From positions 1 to 31,426 of the forward strand of contig DATILL010000023.1 of the NCBI GenBank assembly GCA_035476575.1: a stretch of DNA of 31,426 bases. The letters are read 5' to 3'. Below, one piece after another: positions 25,984-31,426 of the stretch. A model generated the notes under the pieces. The model had not been told where the DNA came from. It saw nothing but the letters and a program-made list of their open reading frames with translations, and made no database searches. This DNA is from DATILL01 sp035476575 (GTDB lineage Bacteria; Actinomycetota; Actinomycetes; Mycobacteriales; JACQDL01). The position numbers and the translations under genes are program-made. Every line of letters begins with the position of its first letter. Position 1 is the stretch's first letter.

Positions 25984-27186
25984 TCAGCCGCGGGCCTTGT
26001 ACTCCCGCAGCAGGCCGCGGCTGATGATGGTCTTCTGGATCTCGCTGGTGCCCTCGCCGATCAGCAGGAACGGCGCCTCCCGCATCAGCCGCTCGATCTC
26101 GTACTCCGTGGAGTAGCCGTAGCCGCCATGGATCCGGAACGCCTCCTGGGTCACCTCGACGCAGTACTCCGAGGCGAGGTACTTCGCCATCCCGGCCTCG
26201 ACGTCGTTGCGCTCGCCGGAGTCCTTCAGCCGGGCAGCGTTGACCATCATCAGGTGCGCCGCCTCGATCTTGGTGGCCATCTCGGCCAGCTTGAACGCGA
26301 TGGCCTGGTGGTCGGCGATCTGCTTGCCAAAGGTCCTGCGCTGCTGGGCGTAGGCGATGGCCAGCTCGAACGCGCGTAGCATCACCCCGCAGCCGCGGGC
26401 CGCCACGTTCACCCGGCCGATCTCGACGCCGTCCATCATCTGGTAGAAGCCACGGCCCCGGCCGGCTGGGCCACCGAGCACCGCGGTCGCGGGGACCCTT
26501 GCCCCGGCCAGGACCATCTCGGTGGTCTCGACACCCTTGTAGCCCATCTTGTCGATCTTGCCGGGGATGGTCAGGCCGGGCGCGACCTCGCCGAAGCCGG
26601 GCTCCTTCTCGACCAGGAAGGTGGTCATGTTCTTGTAGACCGACTCGGCGCCCTCGTCGGTGCGGACCAGGGTGGCCACCACGCCGGACCGGGCGCCGTT
26701 GGTCAGCCACATCTTCTGGCCGTCGAGCACCCACTCCTCGCCGTCCTCGACCGCCCTGGATGTGATCGCCGCGACGTCGGACCCGCAGCCGGGCTCGGAC
26801 ATGGAGAAGGCGCCGCGGACCTCGCCAGCGGCCATCCGCGGCAGAAGGCGGCGTTTCTGCTCCTCGGTGCCGTGCTGGGTGATCATGTACGCGACGATGA
26901 AGTGCGTGTTGATCACCCCAGACACGCTCATCCAGCCGCGGGCGATCTGCTCCACGACCAAGGCGTAGGTCAGCAGGGACTCGCCGAGGCCGCCGTACTC
27001 CTCGGGGATGGTGAGCCCGAACAGGCCCATCTCCTTCATGTGCTCGACGATCGCCTCGGGGAACTCGTCGCCGTGCTCGAGCTCGGTCGCGGTCGGGATG
27101 ATCTCCTTGTCCACGAACTCGCGGACGGCGGCGACGATCTCCTGCTGCGTCTGGGTGAGACCAGCGGTCTGTGCGAGCCGGGCCAT
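25984..27186 (-). CDS. acyl-CoA dehydrogenase
   Basis: A 400-residue flavoenzyme that oxidises acyl-CoA to enoyl-CoA. Typical blocks are GLFGLTIPEEYGGLG, AFSMSEPGCGSDVA (FAD/substrate loop), DGQKMWLTNG, and RRTFGKQIADHQAI. The probable catalytic base is Glu378 in GEGTSEIQK. ATG 27186 has a GAGGAG site. No electron-transfer or CoA-ligase neighbour helps define the acyl chain. It lies upstream of the small gene and nuclease on the same strand, about 86 bp apart. Confidence 0.93.
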   Translation of the reverse strand: MARLAQTAGLTQTQQEIVAAVREFVDKEIIPTATELEHGDEFPEAIVEHMKEMGLFGLTIPEEYGGLGESLLTYALVVEQIARGWMSVSGVINTHFIVAYMITQHGTEEQKRRLLPRMAAGEVRGAFSMSEPGCGSDVAAITSRAVEDGEEWVLDGQKMWLTNGARSGVVATLVRTDEGAESVYKNMTTFLVEKEPGFGEVAPGLTIPGKIDKMGYKGVETTEMVLAGARVPATAVLGGPAGRGRGFYQMMDGVEIGRVNVAARGCGVMLRAFELAIAYAQQRRTFGKQIADHQAIAFKLAEMATKIEAAHLMMVNAARLKDSGERNDVEAGMAKYLASEYCVEVTQEAFRIHGGYGYSTEYEIERLMREAPFLLIGEGTSEIQKTIISRGLLREYKARG

Positions 27187-27584
27187 GTCGGGCTCCTCGG
27201 GTACGTCGAGACTGGTTACCCGCCAGTATCCCGCGCAGCCGGCCCGGCGCCCGCACCTGTCCGGACGGGATGTACGGGATAGCCAGACTGCCGTGGCGGT
27301 GGCTCGGTCCGACCTGCCCTCCCCGCATAGGCCGGACTGGAGGCAACCGCAAGATCAAGATCAATGATTTCACGGTGTCGATGCGGTGAGATCAATGGTT
27401 CGGGTTGCCTACCCATCATGTTCACGAGCGGATGCGGACCAGATCTGGCCGGTGTGGAGAGGGTGCTGGCCACGGCGTTTCGCCGAGACTGGCCACCTAA
27501 GCCGGAATGATGCATGCTCACGCCACGCAGCAACACATTTCGCTGCGTCAACGTGACCGACCCCTCAAGAAGGTGGAGAGAGCC
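27187..27584. other. divergent intergenic region
   Basis: About 400 bp between the acyl-CoA dehydrogenase and the RiPP precursor. It is somewhat AT-richer near 27345-27410, with repeated GATCAA words, and likely holds the promoters of both. No gene is supported. Confidence 0.5.
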
Positions 27585-28013
27585 ATGTCGCAGGACTGTC
27601 CCCCGCTCTGGCGCGACCCGTTGTTCAGCCCTGGTGACCGGTTTCCGCTCGGCCCGCCGCACGGCGTTCTGGACGACTGCCAGGAAGGGCCGAGCGGCCC
27701 GGCCACCCGCCCGTTCTCGCTGCGGCACGTCGTGGCCAGCGCCCGGACCGACACACCGCCGACCTGGCGCTACACCTACTGCCCGCAACGTCAGATCGCA
27801 CTGGTGCACGACGTGGACGGATCGCTGATCCCGCTGCTCAAACACACCAAGCCCGGCGCAACACCCGCTCCAACCTCCGGCTTCTCCGACTCCGATCCGA
27901 ACAATCCGTCGCCCGAGGAGGTCGGCCTTCCCGACTACCAGCAGACGACGGCATGTCCGGGCCAGAGCGGCGGCACGCGGCGGCCGAGGCGCGCGTCCCG
28001 CCATCCCAGGTGA
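27585..28013 (+). CDS. ATP-grasp-modified RiPP precursor-like
   Basis: A 142-residue protein resembling precursors of ATP-grasp-modified RiPPs (GRASP_targ type). It has DRFPLG at 18-23, the characteristic PFSLRH at 43-48, RYTYCPQRQIALV at 62-74, and DGSLIPL at 78-84. The tail is rich in Thr, Ser, Pro, Asp (GATPAPTSGFSDSDPNNPSPEE), where ester or amide crosslinks would form, then a basic C-terminus. ATG 27585 follows GGAGAG. In known loci an ATP-grasp maturase and often a methyltransferase follow. Here the next gene is cut by an IS, so maturation in cis is not evident. Confidence 0.65.
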   Translation: MSQDCPPLWRDPLFSPGDRFPLGPPHGVLDDCQEGPSGPATRPFSLRHVVASARTDTPPTWRYTYCPQRQIALVHDVDGSLIPLLKHTKPGATPAPTSGFSDSDPNNPSPEEVGLPDYQQTTACPGQSGGTRRPRRASRHPR

Positions 28014-28114
28014 CCAACCGACCGGACGGTGTCCGGGACTTCGCCACAAACATGAACGGCGCGCTGGCCAGCAAGACCCTGGCCGCCGCGCTTCTGACCC
28101 GAATCCGCGATTAG
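28010..28114 (+). pseudogene. gene after the RiPP precursor, cut by IS1380
   Basis: GTG 28010 overlaps the precursor stop by four bases (GTGA), and the frame reads MTNRPDGVRDFATNMNGALA and SKTLAAALL before entering the IS left end at 28091, whose sequence supplies the last residues and TAG. The coupling suggests a maturation gene of the cluster, but only about 27 native residues remain and none is diagnostic. Confidence 0.5.
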
Positions 28115-28251
28115 CTGGGTGGGTTGATCTTCGGCTGGTGTTGTTGATCTTTGTGGGGGTTGTTTTGGTGTATGGGTGTGCTGGTGGCCCGGGTGAGCGC
28201 GCCGGGTTCGCGGGTTCCGGTGGTGGGTTGGGCCGTGGGCGGCGGCGGCGG

Positions 28252-29604
28252 TCAGGTCGGGGTGGGCAGGGCGCGGATGCGGGTGAGGATTTCGGCCAGG
28301 AGGGAGTGGCCGGGGGGTGGTCGCAGGGTGAGGGTGTGGGCGTGGCGGATCAGGCGGGCGGGAATGGCGATCAGTCGCCGGCGCAGGGTGGCGATCATGG
28401 CCTGACCGTCCCGGACGCCGTGCCCGGCAAGGGTGTGGTCGGGCAGGACGGTGCCGGTGAGCTGGTGTAGCCAGCCGGCCATGGTGGCGGCCAGCAGCGC
28501 GCCCCACATCCAGGCGGTGTTGACCTCGGGGGAGCCGGAGGGCAGGTGGCGTAGCGCGGCGCCGTGCTTGCTGTCGCGGAAGAGGTTTTCGATGGTGGTG
28601 CGGTGCCGGTACCAGTGCTCGGCCGCGGCGGCCTGCTCGCCGGTCGCCACATCCAGGTTGGTCAGGATGAAGGAGCAGGCGTAGACCGCTTCGGCGGCAG
28701 CCAGCTCGGGCAGCGGGAGGGCCTGCTGGTCCGGATGCAGGGTACGGCGCCGCCGGGACCGTAGATCCGCCGAGACCTGCCCGGCGGTCACGTCCAGACG
28801 GACTCGGCGGATCAGGCAGCAGGTGTCCGCCGGCCACCAGCCGGGGCGGTAGCCGGCGACCGCGACTTGAGCGGCGGGCATGTCAATCGCGTCGGTCCAG
28901 CCGGCTTCGGTCAGGCCGTCGAGCATCCGCCACAACGGTGCGATCCGTTTCGCGCCGATCGCGAACCCGACTCCTTCCTCATGTGCCGCGCGAGCTAGCT
29001 CGCCGGCGAAGTACCCGGCATCGGTACGCAACCGCACCTGTCCGGCCCGCACCGGCGCAGGCAGCCCGGCCAACGCCCGCCGCAGCAACCGCGGCGCATC
29101 CGGCCGCGGATCGCCATCCCCCGACAGTAGACCCGCCGCCAACACTGTGGTGGTCTCCGCCCAGCACGCCACATGCGGCCGACCGCACCGCTGCCCGGCA
29201 TAGTTGTAGGCCACCCCCCGTTTCTTCCGCCCGTACACCTCCACATCGGTGGTGTCCAGATCGATCGTCGCCTGTGCGGCCAGCACCGCCGCTCGCGCCG
29301 GCGGAAGCAGTCGCATCATCGTGCCGGTCGCGGTGGCGACGCCCTGCTCCACCGCAGCCCACTGCTGCTCGTTGAGCCGCCGCGCCAACCCCGCCGCAGT
29401 CATCGACGCCAACCCCGGCACCGGCGCCAGCACCTGCCCGGCCGCGTCCGCTCGTTGCCGGTCCAACCCGACCAGGAAGTCTTCCCCCGCCAACTGCGCC
29501 GCCATGATCCCGACCAGCAACTGCCCCGCCGTGAACCCCCGACCCCGGACCTTGACCGGCCCCACCGCCGCATCCAACGCCGCGACCACCCCCAACCGCC
29601 GCAT
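28252..29604 (-). CDS. IS1380-family transposase, N-terminus frameshifted
   Basis: A 450-residue DDE transposase. The first Asp is in IDLDTTDVEVYGRKKRG, the second in LRTDAGYF, and the third acidic residue lies in the Y-2-R-3-E-6-K signature YRHRTTIENLFRDSK. About 40 upstream residues that the family needs (VRVGAPDPWLTKNAGLVTV) are in another frame. They join after TEL at about 29604 if one base is removed. The second IS copy keeps this N-terminal segment, which supports the frameshift reading. Whether this copy still transposes is doubtful. Confidence 0.85.
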   Translation of the reverse strand: MRRLGVVAALDAAVGPVKVRGRGFTAGQLLVGIMAAQLAGEDFLVGLDRQRADAAGQVLAPVPGLASMTAAGLARRLNEQQWAAVEQGVATATGTMMRLLPPARAAVLAAQATIDLDTTDVEVYGRKKRGVAYNYAGQRCGRPHVACWAETTTVLAAGLLSGDGDPRPDAPRLLRRALAGLPAPVRAGQVRLRTDAGYFAGELARAAHEEGVGFAIGAKRIAPLWRMLDGLTEAGWTDAIDMPAAQVAVAGYRPGWWPADTCCLIRRVRLDVTAGQVSADLRSRRRRTLHPDQQALPLPELAAAEAVYACSFILTNLDVATGEQAAAAEHWYRHRTTIENLFRDSKHGAALRHLPSGSPEVNTAWMWGALLAATMAGWLHQLTGTVLPDHTLAGHGVRDGQAMIATLRRRLIAIPARLIRHAHTLTLRPPPGHSLLAEILTRIRALPTPT

Positions 29605-29740
29605 CCAGCTCCGTGACCGTCACCAACCCCGCGTTCTTGGTCAACCACGGATCCGGCGCCCCGACCCGCACACCCGACACACCACCACGCCCGCCACGCC
29701 GACCCCGACGCCGCCGACCCCGTATGCTCCTCACCCGGTA

Positions 29741-29813
29741 GGTGCCCCTTCCACCCGCGCGATCATGTCTTCGTAAACACGATCATCGCAGGCCAGCAGG
29801 ACACCTACCGCCA
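29741..29813. repeat. nested inverted repeats in IS subterminal region
   Basis: GGTAGGTG and CACCTACC frame this block, and inside it GATCATGT faces ACACGATC. The outer pair is partly kept in the deleted copy (CACCTACC near 30950). This is probably the transposase promoter and binding region. Confidence 0.5.
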
Positions 29814-29826
29814 ACCAACCCCCGTG

Positions 29827-30120
29827 TCACCGCACTACTCGCGGATTCGGGTCAGAAGATCCGTACCCATCGGGATTACTATGGTGCTCCGCGTCGGGGT
29901 GCGCCGCGTCGGGGTGCGCCGCGTCGGGGTTGTGGGATGGCGGTTCCGGTGGTGGGTCTCCGTCTGGCGTGGGGTCTTCCCATCCGCGCAGCCTGTTGAT
30001 CGTGCTCATCAGCTCAATCCAGCCGTAGAACAGCTTCGCCGCTGTTTCTCCAGATGCGCTGATCGTGCCACTGGGTGGCTCGGTGCCGCCTAGGCGCAAG
30101 CGCAACACGAAGACTCCCAT
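29827..30120 (-). CDS. small protein truncated by the IS end
   Basis: From ATG 30120 the frame reads MGVFVLRLRLGGTEPPSGTI, then SASGETAAKLFYGWIELMST and INRLRGWEDPTPD. This N-terminal half resembles small actinobacterial hypothetical proteins. A Pro/Asp tail follows, built from a 15-bp DNA repeat (PDAAH units), and the last ten residues are encoded by the IS1380 right end. The natural C-terminus is therefore lost. Function is unknown. Confidence 0.5.
   Translation of the reverse strand: MGVFVLRLRLGGTEPPSGTISASGETAAKLFYGWIELMSTINRLRGWEDPTPDGDPPPEPPSHNPDAAHPDAAHPDAEHHSNPDGYGSSDPNPRVVR
29891..29930. repeat. 15-bp tandem repeat, about 2.7 copies
   Basis: GCGTCGGGGTGCGCC is repeated exactly twice and followed by a partial third copy. 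On the minus strand it encodes the HPDAA repeats of the small truncated protein. Confidence 0.85.
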
Positions 30121-30399
30121 GCACGGGGACTCGCTCTGGCCGTCGTCAGGCACGTCACCTCGGCCTTAAGGGGATCGGTTACCTCGGGACGGCTCTGCAT
30201 GCAGCATCAGGCACCGAGGCGGAGCCTGCGGCCGTGTCACTGTCTGTCGACCCGGGGTGCTGGACTGGTCACTTCGGGGGCATGGCGTAGTGGCGCCCAC
30301 GCTAGGCGTCTCCGGTCGCCGTTACATCCGGGACAGCCCTAGTTTCTAACGACAGGCCCGACCGTCCTCGGGCTCGACGTGATAGGGCGGGGCGGATCC
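30121..30399. other. intergenic stretch without gene
   Basis: No convincing frame or RNA is visible between the truncated small gene and the second IS copy. Confidence 0.5.
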
Positions 30400-31006
30400 C
30401 TCTGACCCGAATCCGTGAGTAAGCGGCTGAGACGATCTTCTGCTGGTGTTCTTGGTCTTTGGGGTGGTGTTTTCGGTGTCGGGGGCGTGGTGTCGGATCG
30501 TGGTGGTGGGCCGGGTTGGTCGCGTCGGGGTTCGTGGGGTCCGGTGGTCGTGCGGCCGGCCTGCTGGCCTTGATGGTTGTAGGCAACGCCGCGTTTCTTA
30601 CGGCCGTAAGCCCGCGCGTCGGTGGTGTCCAGGTCGGCGGTCACCTCCGCGGCCAGCTGCGGGGCAGCAGTCCCGACCAGCGGCTGGCCGGTGCTAAGCC
30701 CCGGTCCCGCTGCTTGGCCCGACCCATCGCTGCATCCACCCCCGCCACCTCGCCCAGCCGCTCGACCAGTCCGGTGACCGCCGCCGTCCCCGCCACCGGG
30801 GTCAACCCGGCATCCGCCGCGCCCACCCGTACCCGCGTCGCGCTCAGCAGGCCGCCGTGTCCGCTCACGCCGTACCCCTTGCCACCTGGTGGGTTCTTCC
30901 ACCCGCGCGGGTCGTGTCGTCGTCAGCATGGTTATGGCAGGCCGGCAGGGCACCTACCGCCGTCTCAGCCCTCCTGTTGCCGTCCTGCTCGCGGACTCGG
31001 GCCGGG
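30400..31006 (-). mobile_element. internally deleted IS1380 copy
   Basis: The left end (from 30400) shares TCTGACCCGAATCCG and the following GATCTTCTGCTGGTG-like stretch with the full copy, and the right end (to about 31006) keeps CTCGCGGACTCGGG. Inside, on the minus strand, the transposase N-terminus (VRVGAADAGLTPVAG, LVERLGEVAGVDAAMG) is followed by TGQPLVGTAAPQLA, then the first-Asp region ADLDTTDARAYGRKKRG, in mixed frames. The rest of the gene is missing. About 1.1 kb has been lost, leaving a MITE-sized remnant. Confidence 0.75.
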
Positions 31007-31042
31007 CGAACACCTGCCGCCGCCGTGCCACCGGCACCATTC

Positions 31043-31250
31043 TGGCGCTCGCCACTGTGCTCCCGGAGTTTTCTCACCCTCCTTCTTCTATCTCCCGCTG
31101 GACTACCGTGGGCGTTCGCCGCTGTGCCCGCCGAAGTCCTCACCTTCATTCTCACGCCGGGGCTGCTGTGGGCGCTCGCCGTCTTGCTCTCCGAGGTTTC
31201 TCACGTTTTTTGTCGGGCGCTGGGGTTGGCGGGCGGTTTTGTCGGTGGCT
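31043..31250. repeat. three imperfect repeats upstream of DUF222 gene
   Basis: Units start near 31043, 31109 and 31169 (spacing 66 and 60). Each reads roughly GGGCGCTCGCCGCTGTGC then a CCGAAGTTTCTCACC-like core. The third unit is followed by GGTTTTGTCGGTGGCT at 31235-31250. A single copy with the same flank lies at 21653-21745. Confidence 0.75.
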
Positions 31251-31267
31251 CTGTTTATTCTTCTTCT

Positions 31268-31426
31268 ATGTCGGATGTGGTCGCGTCGGTGGTTGAGCAG
31301 CTCTCTGTGCTGCTTGGCTCGTGTCGTGACGCCTGCTTGTGGGGGCTTTCCGACGCGCAGGTTGACGAGCTGTTGGTGCGGGTGCACCAGCAGCTCGGGC
31401 AGGTGACGGGGACGTTGCTTCTGCCG
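31268..31426 (+). CDS. DUF222 (13E12-like) protein, 5' part
   Basis: ATG 31268 opens a frame that runs off the window after 53 codons. It reads MSDVVASVVEQLSVLLGSCR, then DACLWGLSDAQVDELLVRV and HQQLGQVTGTLLLP. This helical start, with the LWGLSDAQVDELL block, is typical of DUF222 proteins, which usually end in an HNH nuclease domain; that end lies outside the window. Many occur in repeated, apparently mobile families. Confidence 0.7.
   Translation, partial: MSDVVASVVEQLSVLLGSCRDACLWGLSDAQVDELLVRVHQQLGQVTGTLLLP

Larger units (their letters stand above)
28091..29858 (-). mobile_element. IS1380-family insertion sequence
   Basis: The ends are 24-bp terminal inverted repeats, 28091-28114 and 29835-29858, differing at one position and beginning CTTCTGACCCGAATCCGCGA from outside. 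The 4-bp flanks do not match, so there is no visible target duplication. The left end cuts a gene following the RiPP precursor and the right end replaces the end of a minus-strand gene. A second, deleted copy lies at 30400-31006. Confidence 0.85.

Noticed and set aside
31043..31210. CRISPR-like repeats
   Set aside because: Units diverge strongly from each other and only three occur; no cas genes are present.

Overview
This is a GC-rich actinomycete chromosome segment, judged by strong GC bias at third codon positions, many GTG starts, a tmRNA with an actinobacterial-type tag (AANQRTDFQLAA), a Zur-type Fur regulator, SmpB, FtsEX, RF2, and mobile families common in that group. A spore-forming or soil actinomycete such as a member of the Micromonosporales or a relative is plausible, but the sequence alone does not fix the genus.

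Layout. At 1-180 the window opens inside a 50-bp tandem repeat. Next come zur (minus), a large helicase-associated/WYL-domain protein (plus), a VapBC-type toxin-antitoxin pair whose toxin is frameshifted (minus), and the tmRNA gene ssrA with promoter and terminator (minus). At 4.4-6.1 kb lie a polytopic membrane protein and a two-domain GNAT acetyltransferase. At 6.3-9.75 kb there is a tight three-gene operon of circularly permuted ATP-grasp, alpha-E (DUF403) and transglutaminase. An AlkZ-like winged-helix protein follows, then a HicAB-type pair (toxin again frameshifted) lying between two copies of a REP-like palindrome. A secreted berberine-bridge-type flavoprotein is translationally coupled to smpB, with ftsX and ftsE beyond it.

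Between ftsE and prfB (15.8-21.8 kb) sits an accessory island. It holds remnants of a FUSC-type exporter, a GH27 alpha-galactosidase and an alginate lyase, one intact small secreted protein, and a tandem pair of secreted PPC-like/DUF11/RTX-repeat proteins. The RTX pair lies between what look like the two ends of a broken DUF222/HNH (13E12-like) element. Downstream of prfB in coordinates come padR, about 0.9 kb without a credible gene, a Fe-S cluster PD-(D/E)XK-like protein with a small partner, and an acyl-CoA dehydrogenase.

The right end (27.2-31.4 kb) is mobile. It has an orphan precursor resembling ATP-grasp-modified RiPPs whose next gene is cut by an IS1380-family element, a deleted second IS1380 copy, a repeat array, and the start of a DUF222 gene at the edge.

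The order prfB-ftsE-ftsX-smpB-ssrA, all on the minus strand, is the usual actinobacterial translation-rescue/division block. Here it is split twice by acquired DNA. The most unusual material is the RTX pair inside a broken HNH element, the interrupted RiPP locus, and two toxin-antitoxin loci in which only the toxin carries a single-base frameshift.
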